The notes beneath the pieces are model-generated. The model searched no databases and was not told the DNA's origin. It saw only the letters and a program-made list of their open reading frames with translations. The translations under genes were made by a program, and so were the position numbers. A stretch of DNA of 64,000 bases from Tetragonia tetragonoides (Eukaryota > Streptophyta > Magnoliopsida > Caryophyllales > Aizoaceae). The stretch covers positions 43,112,766-43,176,765 of the forward strand of contig CM076147.1 in the NCBI GenBank assembly GCA_038025085.1, given 5' to 3'. Shown here piece by piece: positions 15,643 to 24,689 of this stretch. Each line of letters starts with the position of its first letter. The first letter of the stretch is position 1.

Positions 15643-15835
15643 TACTTTTGCTAAATAGATGATAAATGATTTTGCAAAGTGGGTTAGCGCATGGGACATT
15701 ATTCACCCGAATCCAACCCATCCATCATCCGCTCCATCCGTCATCCGCAAAAGAGTCCACTTATTAGGATTTTATCCATATAATTGGATCCGATAAATCG
15801 AATTTCCACATATGTAAGATCCATTTACGTCCCTA
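14501..15835. other. intergenic AT-rich spacer
   Basis: No supported gene. A 108-codon open frame on the minus strand (14874-15200) has no recognisable domain and no intron or promoter context, so I do not call it. The stretch contains the ATT microsatellite. Confidence 0.5.
15574..15642. repeat. (ATT)n microsatellite, about 69 bp
   Basis: About 23 uninterrupted ATT units in the spacer between the two knottin loci. Confidence 0.95.
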
Positions 15836-16103
15836 AGCATGAGATGTCAAAGTAAGATGGGTGAGGCCTTTCTCACTCCAACTCCACTAATTGCAATACT
15901 TAGACCGACATGAACTAACCCAGCCTGAAAGAAATCCAAATTCATTCCAATTTGGTATGAATTAGACCCGAACTCAATATATTATAAAATTTATTGTAAA
16001 AAATATATTCAATTATTTTACCTCAAATTATCTAGGAACTATATGGATCTAATAAAATTATGTCTTCAAAGAAAATGAATATATGATTAAAATAAATGAA
16101 ATT

Positions 16104-17075
16104 TGGATAGTATGATTTTTTAGTCATAGTTTTATTCTGAGTTTTATTTTTTTAGTCAAATTTTATTTTCTTGTGGTATAGTTTTATTGAATAATCCACA
16201 CTACTGCGTGGATCACGGGCCTAAGTGTGGATCACGGGCCTAGTCAATAAAATGGATTGTATCAGCATTAGCAAACAAAAAAAAAAGAGTACTAGTATTA
16301 CAAAAACTTGTGTGGGCTTAGTTTATGGTGGACCAATATTTTGAGTCAACCCCTATTTCACCTGAAACCACCCCTACTTCACCTAGAGTCACCCCTCAAA
16401 TTTATACTTTGCACCACTCCTACTTCACCTGGAGTCACCCCGTACTTTACATGGAGCCACCCCCTACTCCACCTGGAGCCACCCTTCAAAATTATTTGGT
16501 CCACGGTGAACTAAGTCCACACAAGACATGCTAGTACTAGTATTAATCAAAATCCTAGTAATAAAACAGTCAGCATAAAGCGGCCTGAAACCCAACTCGG
16601 GCCAGGTATGGACCTTAATATTAAGCAGGACCCTTTTTGGGTCGGGGGATTATTTGGGCTTGGGTATTATAAATAATAACTACCCGACTAGGTGTCTAGG
16701 TGTACGTTTAGTTAAATTTATAATATTGGACTCCGCAATGAAGACCATATGGCCCAGGTAGGGTGTGGGATGGGTTTTAGGGTTTGGTCACATTTAAAAC
16801 CACGGACTCGCCAAGAGCATGCATGTTTGGGCTATGGCCTGCTTACTTTTTTTTTTTTTGTTTAAAAAAAAGAAAAAAATTAAAAAGAAAAAAGAAAAAA
16901 AGTGTGTAGCTTATGATTTATACATGCCTAGGAATTAGGATTGAACTCTGTAACTCATGAATCAGGTGGAAGCTATCATTCTCAAGCATAATTAACTACT
17001 CCTTAATTAATTAATACAGAGAGTATTATATTGCTCCACAGTTGTAATTTGTGGTGTTTTCGTTTAGCACACAAA
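16104..17075. repeat. promoter-region block of knottin gene 2 (copy 2 of the shared block)
   Basis: This is the native location of the block also found at 11724-12705. It runs directly into the gene 2 promoter, and the sequence to its left (15836-16103) is a diverged homologue of 10818-11120 upstream of gene 1. The two gene regions are therefore an old tandem duplication with a later exchange of this block. It includes the CACC-rich minisatellite at 16350-16486 and a TTAA repeat near 17003. Confidence 0.75.
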
Positions 17076-17117
17076 TCCTGCATTATTGAGCTAATTAAAA
17101 CAAAATATATCTTGCAT

Positions 17118-17125
17118 TATAAATA
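17118..17125 (+). promoter_or_regulatory. TATA box of knottin gene 2, first-exon A
   Basis: TATAAATA lies 81 bases upstream of the ATG at 17199, in a context (AAGAACATATATATGGTGG) shared with the other two first exons. Confidence 0.7.
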
Positions 17126-17198
17126 AGAACATATATATGGTGGTATTCAATACTCAAGTAACTCTAGAGTCTCTAGTAGTTGCATGCATTACACAAAT

Positions 17199-19910
17199 AT
17201 GGAGAAATTGGCAATCTTAACCATCATCGTTATACTCATGGCATCTGCAGGTTTATCTTTAATTCCCATCTCTCTTATCTCTACTTAATTTTCAACGTGA
17301 AATATTGTACTGACGTATTTGTATACTTAATGTTGATAAAATTTTAAAAAAGAAAAAAAGTTGCATACTTAATTTCGGTTCACCTTTGATTAAGTACTCA
17401 TTATATGGCTTATATGTTTTGTTAAGTCTTTCTTATATGGCTTTTTTCTTTTTTGTCAAGCACTAATCTTTTTCTTATAGGCATAAAAAAGTTTAGGGAT
17501 ACATATCCTTAATTTTAAGATTTTTCAATTGAAATAAATTGATTTTTTAAACTTGATCGTTCACCATTTAAATTTCATCCAAACATAGTCAATATTGGAC
17601 TCATTTAAAAATATGCTTTGAGATCTTTCCGATGACATAATTATCATCGTGAAATTATATCGGAATAAAAAATTATATGATAAAGTTACACATGAACTAA
17701 ACTGGACTGAATTTAAGTAAAATTATGGTGAATCAAACACAACCTAAGAAGCTCGGATGAGGTCTCTCTCACTCCACAATTTAACAATACTCAGACCGGC
17801 ACGAACCCAACCTGAATTTAGCGAAAGACTCTATACTCATTTCAATATGATATGAATCAAACCCCCGAACTCGATCGTTTTTGAAAATTCATTTTCTTAG
17901 GGTATAATTTCAGTGGGTCCAAACTAGTTCATGGATTCGGGTCTAGTCAATAAGAATGGATTAAGTACTCATCAAAATTCTAGTACTCCATCCGGGCCCA
18001 ATGCGGCCTATAACTCCACACGGGCCGTATATGGGCCTTACTGTAAGGCCTTTTTCTTGGGTCGAGATTATTTGGTCTGAGTATCATAATAACGGACTTA
18101 TGAGGTGTTTAGCAAATCCCTCCTCGGACCAAGTAACATGAACATAGAACGAAGACCATTAGTCCAGGTAAGGTGTGGGCCGTGCGGGGATGGTTTTGGG
18201 GTTTGGGCCATTACAAACAACTGACCCGGCCAGAGCATGGTTGGGCCAAGGGCCTGCGTACTTTTTAAAAAAAGAAAAGAGAAAAAAAAAAAAAGACTTA
18301 TGATGCATACTATAATGCCTAGCTAGGATTATAGGAAATGTAGGAAAGAGCCCTATAGTTATACTTGTCATTAGGGTTGTTCATGTCCGATCCAGGCCGG
18401 ACTGACCCGGCTAAGACCGGGTTTCGGTTCGGTCCGATCTTAATTGGATAGCAAATGACGACAAAACTTAGAAATGGTTTTGGGCTCTTTTAAAAAAATC
18501 CAGACCAATCCGGTCCAAGATCAGATACAATCTGATCCGACGGTGAACAACCCTACATGTCATTCTCAATCGTCATAACTATTGGGTCCTTAACATTGAT
18601 TCAAAGTTGTTGTTAGTTGATGAACATCATCACCGTTTATTAACATTGATTCAAAGTTGTTGTTAGTTGATGAACATCATCACCGTTTATTAAAATACAT
18701 ATTCTCCGGTTCTATAAATAAGAACATATATATGGTGGAACGATAGCTCACAAGTCACAAACATATCTTCATTATTCAACACTCATAAGTTATACGCTCT
18801 TAGCTTGTTGCCTTAAATATGGCGAAATTTGTCATCTTAGCCATCATTATGCTCATGGCATCCTCTGCAGGTTCATCTTTGCATCACCCTATCTCTAGTT
18901 AATTTCAATGAAACACTGACTTAATTGTATACTTTTGGTTTACAGCATATGTTTTTGTTAAGTGCTCTTTTAATTTTTTTATGATCAAGTCTTGTATAAA
19001 ACAAAACCATCTTAGATAAGATTTTGTGTTTTTTTAAATGACTTTTTTTTGAGGATTGGTAAAGTCTGTCTGGTCCTTACCTAATTTTGCTTAACTACTC
19101 TATATGTATACCACAAAAATTGTTTAAAACATTCGATCTTTTCGTAACTTTTGGTGAAATGAGGGTTATTTTTTAGTGAAAGAAGCACAATTCATAATAA
19201 GTGACCCCTAAATTGCTAAATAGTGACCCCCATTTTTCTGTGAGTTGGTGTCAATGTCAGACAGAGCCGGCTCAGAGGGGAGAGCACGGAGGGCGATCGC
19301 CCAAGGCCCATCGTATAAGGGAGCCCAATTATGTGCATAACTATTATATATAGATAATACTCGTATCATATTTAATGATTAATTAAAGGTGTAGAGCTCA
19401 ACTGACGTAACTTGCAAATTTTGGCACAATCCTTTTTCTTATAGGCATAAAAAAGTTTAGGGATACATATCCTTAATTTTAAGATTTTTCAATAGAAAAA
19501 ATATATAGAACTGGTCATTTGTTTATGCTAATTATATATATTGATTAATATTTTGGTGTATGTACGTATTATTTTTAGCACCGACATTATTGGCAAGATT
19601 GGAAAATACTGTAAGGGAGGAAGTGGGCGTTGCGGTGGTGAAGGATGCAGGAGAAGTCTCAGTAGTGATGACAACACCAAAAGTAGTGAGACGGCCACTT
19701 AAATGTGCACAGGATGGTGAAAGTTGCTGGAATGGAGTACCATGCTGTGAAGGCACTTTTTGTTCAGTGGGTCCTCAAAGTTGGACTTGTATCGCCAGCC
19801 CATGGTTCAGAACTTCCTTGGACAATAATGTAAGGAAAAAAGTAGTTGCAATGGTGGAAGCCAAAGAAGTAATGTTGACAACACCAAAAGTAAGACGATC
19901 GACCACTTAA
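17199..19910 (+). CDS. secreted knottin-type peptide 2, native first exon A
   Basis: Exon 1 at 17199-17250 encodes the signal peptide MEKLAILTIIVILMASA and ends in a phase-1 donor. The coding acceptor is ATTTTTAG at 19571-19578 and the last exon is 19579-19910, in frame with either first exon. After about 45 propeptide residues the six-Cys domain has the same C-x6-C-x5-CC-x4-C-x8-C spacing as peptide 1 (CAQDGESC, WNGVPCC). A second propeptide-like repeat follows (VMLTTPKV is seen again) and stops at TAA just as a second CAQD would begin. The intron (2.3 kb) contains a 1.9-kb insert with another promoter and first exon. Family call firm; which first exon is used is unknown. Confidence 0.7.
17468..17529. 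repeat. 62-bp direct repeat, left copy (flanks intron insert)
   Basis: Identical by eye to 19432-19493 (begins CTTTTTCTTATAGGC, ends GATTTTTCAAT). Together they bracket the block copied from knottin gene 1. This looks like duplication of the target intron sequence at a staggered break. Confidence 0.9.
18372..18555. mobile_element. hAT-like MITE
   Basis: 184 bp with 12-bp terminal inverted repeats, TAGGGTTGTTCA on the left and TGAACAACCCTA on the right. It is flanked by CTTGTCAT and CATGTCAT, an 8-bp target duplication with one mismatch, as expected for hAT elements. The copy upstream of knottin gene 1 is split by the 11724-12705 block. Confidence 0.8.
18591..18690. repeat. 50-bp tandem duplication in the copied promoter
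   Basis: Two perfect 50-bp units starting TAACATTGATTCAAAG, ending 23 bases upstream of the TATA box at 18713. The parent promoter at knottin gene 1 has only one unit, so the duplication arose after the copy was made. Confidence 0.9.
18713..18720 (+). promoter_or_regulatory. TATA box of the captured first-exon B
   Basis: TATAAATA lies 106 bases before the ATG at 18819, the same spacing as in knottin gene 1. Confidence 0.7.
18819..19910 (+). CDS. knottin-type peptide 2, captured first exon B
   Basis: Exon 18819-18870 is identical in coding sequence to exon 1 of knottin gene 1 (signal peptide MAKFVILAIIMLMASSA) and ends in the same phase-1 donor. The nearest in-phase knottin exon downstream is 19579-19910, so splicing would give a hybrid: the gene 1 signal peptide on the gene 2 mature domain. 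Its own TATA box sits 106 bases upstream and the copied 5' leader is intact. Automated annotation may join either first exon to the last exon. Seen: exon, promoter and phase. Inferred: expression. Confidence 0.65.
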
Positions 19911-20031
19911 ATGTGCACAGGATGCAAGGATTCAAAATATTATTATTGCACTACAAATACTTTAGGAATAATATTGCATTGTAGTAAGACGAATAAGCTA
20001 TCTATTCTATCTTAGGTTGCATTATCATTAA

Positions 20032-20329
20032 GGTGGCGTTTATTAGGTTGCAATCAAATGCAATGCAATGCAATGCAATTATTTTATAAGATAAATGGAA
20101 AGTGAAAAAGAAAAAAGGGGAAGGAAATGGAAAAAGTAAGATTGATTACACCATCCAAAATAATCATCATTACATGGGAAAAGTTGAGCAATTGTGATTA
20201 CCATGGATAATGCAATCCACCCCACTTTTCCTATCTCTCTCCTTCCACTCCTTCACTTTTCCCCTCTCATTTACCCTATAAAATTATTGCATTGCATTTG
20301 CATTTGATTGCAACCTAGTAAACGAGGCC
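20032..20329. mobile_element. Tourist/Harbinger-like MITE with long terminal inverted repeats
   Basis: About 298 bp flanked by TAA on both sides. The left end reads GGTGGCGTTTATTAGGTTGC and the right end, reverse-complemented, GGCCTCGTTTACTAGGTTGC. The arms extend some 35 bp and include ATTGCATTGCAT-type repeats. The TAA duplication suggests PIF/Harbinger. No coding capacity. Confidence 0.75.
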
Positions 20330-23000
20330 TAAGTGTCAAGTTTGTAATAAGCTATATATATATAGTGCATTGCATTAATGTATTGTTGTCCCTTTTTGAT
20401 TTCCGAATATAATGGATAAGATTAAAAGTAAAATGACTCGTAAAATAATAACTGTCAGAATTTCTTATTTTTCGTGAATTGTTGCCGATGATTGTCGCAC
20501 TTCGGATATCGGAACAAACGGAAACAACCTTTCCGTGAGATTTTTACAGGGATAAGGCTGCGTACAACCGACCTCCCTTAACCTACCTAGCCGGGAGCCT
20601 CTATGGAGACACTGGGGTAATGTTAATATACTAAAGACTATACAATAATAATGTGGATGATGTGTGACTGTGTGTTGTACTGTTTTGTCTATTTGTCGAT
20701 CAGGTTAATATACATGAAATATCGATCTTTTATTATTGCTTGTTATTTCTAGGTGTTGGCTTAAAATACATAATAGTGTAATGAGTTCTTTTTTGTTTTC
20801 CACCATAAGGGAAGAAGTTGAATGACAGTGGCGAATCCAATTTTTTTTTTTGAGGGGGTGCACAATATTAACAGCGTCAACATTAGTTTTTTTTGCCAAT
20901 CAAAAAGTTAAAAACAAATTTTTCCCCAGATCAAGAGAAATAATAACAATTTTTTAAAACACGTGTCTAATAGCCTCTGATTTTACAATGAGTGGCTGAA
21001 TTTCTTATCTCCACAATGCAACCCAGCTTGATATGTTTATTATATGTTGCAATCTTTTTTCTTCCGGCGGCTTCTCCACCCTCCCAACATGTAATTGGGC
21101 ACTATTAACCTTACTGTAATACTCATCCCTTCAATCAAACAAATTTTTTTGTACAATAATGTCATTACTTGCTTAAAAAGTTGAGGATAAAATATTAGAA
21201 TCACACTATAATCTTGAAGAATAAAACAACAAAGTTCTCCATATGTAGTAAGGGTGGGATAGATCGGATGAAAATCCATTCTGGAAAGTGAAATATCCCT
21301 AAAACAAAGATGAGACAGATAGAGAGGAGCAGAAAAAGAAAACCCCACATTAAAGTTGCTCAGTCTGTCAGACTCAACCAGTCGTTTATTTCTCCTTCTC
21401 AACTCCTCTCTCTCAAGTTTTGAGCCAAGGGGAGTCGGCCAATTCTGTTATGCGGCACAACACAGTCCGGCGTATTTATTTTTTGTGTGTAAGATACGTG
21501 TATTGAATTTTGAAGGGTAGTAGCCGATTTTGGTAATCGAAAACAATAAAAGTGAAAAAAAAAATCTCAATTGGTGCACCAAAAAAAAATAATTGATGCA
21601 CCAAAAATCAATTGGTCGACCAAAACAACCAAAACAAATGAAATAGTTTTAAAATTGAAAATATACCTTGTAATTTGGAGTAGAAACTTGCGTATAAGGT
21701 ATATTTTCATGATGAACTGGAGTAAATAATTTAGAGACATGGAGTAAGTGATAATTTTTTTATAATCGGATAAATGGTAAGGCGAAGTAAAAGTATGATA
21801 AAACGGTGTATTTCATTGTTGTGGTGGAGTAGAAACCAATGATATGGAGTATTTTAGACTTTTAGCATATAGGCTGGTGCACCAAAAAAATCAGTTGGTC
21901 GACTAAAATGAATGAAATAATCATGAGATTGAAGATTTGACTTAGATGGAGTAAGTGATAGTTTTTTATAATTGGGTAGATGGTAAGGCGAAGTAAAAGT
22001 ATAATGAAATGGTGTATTTCATTGTTGGGGTGGAGTAGAAGTCGATGATATGGAGTAATTGCGCATATGTGCACCAAAAAAATCAGTTGGTTTACCAAAA
22101 CGAATGAAATAATTTTGAAATTGAAGATATGACTTACATGGAGTAAGTGATAGTTTTTTATAAATGGGTAGATTATATAATGAAGTAAGAGTGTGGTTAA
22201 TTGATGTATTTTCGTTGTTGGAGTGGAGTAGAAATCGAATGATATAGAATAATTTTTCAAAATAGAGTTGGTATACTAGGTGAACTTTTGGTGGATCATT
22301 AATTTTATTTGGTAAACTAGTCAATTTATATGGTGGACCATCTTGACAAATAAGAGTGACTTGGTGTGGAGTAAACTAGCAAGTAGTAAGTTAAAAAGCA
22401 ACAAATAAAATAAAGAGCTGAGATCAAAACGCTCGCACCCTTATGTGCAGCACAACAGAAGCGCCCACCAAGTGGGGCACCTTGGTAGATAATTAAATAT
22501 TTTTGTTTTCTTTCAATGGGGAAGTAACTTTTTTTTTCTTCCAAGTGGATTCCATGAAACACCCTTGCCAAAGGGTACATCCGCCACTGTTGAATGAGTT
22601 ACTTTTGAGATTGATTAGATTTTGGAGAAAAATATTTTCCTGTGAAATTACTTCTTACAAAAGTTTTTTTTTTTTGATATCATTATGTGCTAGTAGCTCA
22701 TATGTCAACACACGTAGCAAAGCAATCGTTTTACTATTCGCCTTACCCTTTTAAGGGATTGCAATATGTTACTATCTTTGTTTCAAATTCCTCCTTCCAT
22801 TAATTTTTTTAAGTCAAACTTTAACTATTAATTTAAGAAAATGTATAATGATTTACAAAGTAAAAATATTATTATTAAATATATTTTAATTATATTTTTA
22901 GAATATCATATTTTTATCCTATAAAAAAAAAATAATCATATTTTTACAAGTGCCGTATTGGATAATTATAATTATACATGGTTAAAGTGTCGTATTGGAG
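20330..23000. other. repeat-derived spacer, no gene seen
   Basis: The segment near 20545-20625 (GGATAAGGCTGCGTACAACC and a following GCCGGGAGCCT) resembles conserved 3' ends of plant retroposons, but I cannot fix its ends. The other open frames are short and unrecognised. A degenerate Stowaway-like segment runs from about 22770 to 23050. Confidence 0.45.
21573..22262. repeat. three degenerate tandem units, ~192-bp period
   Basis: Each unit begins GTGCACCAAAAAAA (21573, 21877, 22069), followed by a TTGGTCGACCAA-like palindrome, an ATGGAGTAAGTGATA stretch and GTGTATTTCATTGTTG. The last two units are 192 bp apart; the first has about 110 extra bases. The open frames on the minus strand are by-products of the repeat. 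Confidence 0.75.
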
Positions 23001-23002
23001 TT

Positions 23003-23245
23003 CGTGAAAAGTCAAATGAAATAAAAAGTCTTGAAATACAGGGAGTATGACTTATGCTCAATTGTCCCTGACCTATAGGCTCGTAGCAAACTAGTATACC
23101 CTAGAGGCTAGAACTAATAAGGAGATCGTGAAAAGTCAAATGAAATAAAAAGTCTTAAAATGGAGGGAGTATGACTTATGCTCAATTGTCCCTGACCTAT
23201 AGGCTCGTAGCAAACTAGCATACCCTAGAGGCTAGAACTAATAAA
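23003..23245. repeat. 124-bp tandem duplication
   Basis: Units start CGTGAAAAGTCAAATG at 23003 and 23127 and run through GAGGCTAGAACTAATAA. They differ by a handful of bases. The unit includes a Stowaway-like end (GGAGGGAGTATGA), so a MITE end was carried along. Confidence 0.85.
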
Positions 23246-23289
23246 AAAAAAGCATTCAGTAGCAACCTGCTCTATTGCTAAAAAAGTAA

Positions 23290-23536
23290 GACTCCGTTTG
23301 ATTCACATGGATAAAACTGATCTGAATTGAATTGATTTTTTAAACTTTACCGTTAACCATTTAAAAATCGTCCAAACATAGTCAATATTGGACTCATTTG
23401 AAAGTATGATTTGAGATCTTTCCGATGACATCATTATCATCATGAAATTGTTTCGGAATAAAAAGTTATATGAGTGATAAAGTTACACATGAACTGAACT
23501 GAATTTAAGTAAAATTAAGGTGAATCAAACCGAACC
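23290..23536. mobile_element. Tourist/Harbinger-like MITE in the CAP-H copy A promoter array
   Basis: 247 bp with TAA at 23287-23289 and 23537-23539. The left end is GACTCCGTTTGATTCAC; the right end reverse-complemented is GGTTCGGTTTGATTCAC, 14 of 17 matching. It interrupts the CGCG minisatellite, whose uninterrupted form is at copy B (33157-33373). Confidence 0.8.
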
Positions 23537-23547
23537 TAAATACAAAA

Positions 23548-23669
23548 AGCGTTCAGTGAAGAAAAGAGTGAGAAAAACGCGTTGTAGTTACAATAATAAA
23601 GAAAAATGCGTTGTTGTCAAAGAGAGAAACAAACACGCGTCTACTCAAAAACAAGAAAAGAAAACGCGT
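23548..23669 (+). promoter_or_regulatory. CGCG minisatellite upstream of CAP-H copy A
   Basis: ACGCGT or one-base variants start at 23548, 23577, 23606, 23635 and 23664, exactly 29 bases apart, in A-rich DNA. The last core is about 165 bases before the ATG at 23831. Confidence 0.8.
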
Positions 23670-23875
23670 CAATACGACATCGTATAATCAAACGCGGACA
23701 TACAAAACGGTACAATTTTATATCCTTGATATCATCCGTTTGCTTTTCAAAAATCCAAGAAAACATTTCATTTCTCTCGCTCGCGCGTTCTCTCTCTCTC
23801 CCATCTGTTTCTCTCTCCTCATTCAGAAAAATGGAATACGGAAGGTGTATGAAGAATGGCGAAAACCCTAATTTA

Positions 23876-24673
23876 TGTTGGGGAAAGCACACAAATACAC
23901 AAGCGGAAGCAACAAAGACTTTTTCCCCGGTTGTGATGCAAAGATGAGCAATAACCAATTCAAGCAACCAAACAATATTGAACCAAAATGACAGCAGCAA
24001 ATGGAACTATAAATCAGCCCAAAAACAGTAAATAAACAAGGAGACGCAAGGATTTACGTGGAAACCCCGATGTGGGGAAAAAACCACGGGACCGTTAACA
24101 AACGGTGCCAAAACCTCCACTAATCAACAAATTAACAAGTGGGTACAACAATAGTTCTTCCCTAGATCAACTAGAGGTATTCACAATCATCAAGGATCAA
24201 CCTTGGCACAACAAGTCTCCCAAATCATCACCCAAAAGAGTGAAAATACAATTTCGTATAAAATAAGAGCTGAATTTAGAAAACTGACTTAGAGAGCTCC
24301 AAATGAAATTCTGACCTTTGGATTTGAAGAGGGGGATGTCAGGAACAACGTGCTAAAATCTCGCGACGATCGGAGTTTGTTTGGTCGTCGATCGGGGCGG
24401 ATTTCTGGGCTGCCAGCACCAAAATTCGTGGGTGGCTCCTCTTCTCTCTCTCTCCTCTTCTCTTCTAGACTTTTCTCCTGATTTTTTTGAGTGTCTAGGC
24501 TTTCTCTCTCTTGCACTCAGCCCTTCTAACCTTTTGGCTTATAAGGGAAGCCACTTGTGAGTGAATATACGAAATTGCCCTTCACTTAAACATCATATGG
24601 ATAACCCATATGGTAAGCAAATATAACCCAAATTAATTGGGCTCTTCCTCCATGTAGGAGGGATACTCCAACA
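23876..24673 (-). repeat. copia element 1, 3' LTR
   Basis: Begins TGTTGGGGAAAGCAC and ends ATACTCCAACA on the plus strand. It carries an extra 16 bases (around AAGGATCAACCTTGG) that the other LTR lacks. Confidence 0.95.
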
Positions 24674-24689
24674 AATCTCCCCCTCACTC
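24674..24689 (-). other. copia element 1 polypurine tract
   Basis: On the minus strand the bases just before the 3' LTR read GAGTGAGGGGGAGATT, the plus-strand primer tract. It directly follows the polyprotein stop. Confidence 0.7.

Larger units (their letters stand above)
17530..19431 (+). repeat. copy of the knottin gene 1 promoter, exon 1 and partial intron, inserted in the gene 2 intron
   Basis: The block matches 10574-13562 in order: the Tourist-like MITE, the AAGCTCGGATGAGG stretch, the hAT-like MITE, TATA, exon 1 and part of intron 1. It lacks roughly 10940-11125 and the 11724-12705 block. The edges are sharp: it begins inside the MITE and ends at TTTTGGCACAA. It carries no knottin exon 2 of its own. 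Confidence 0.85.

Noticed and set aside
20545..20625. Complete SINE or LINE
   Set aside because: Only a 3'-end-like sequence is seen; no target duplication, tail or head could be fixed.
21862..22580. Overlapping minus-strand frames with HQLIFLVH-like repeats
   Set aside because: They translate the ~192-bp tandem repeat; composition and repetition explain them.
24289..24516. 75-codon frame in the copia LTR, repeated at 29140-29367
   Set aside because: Present in both LTRs as non-coding leader; no domain, and LTRs are not expected to code.
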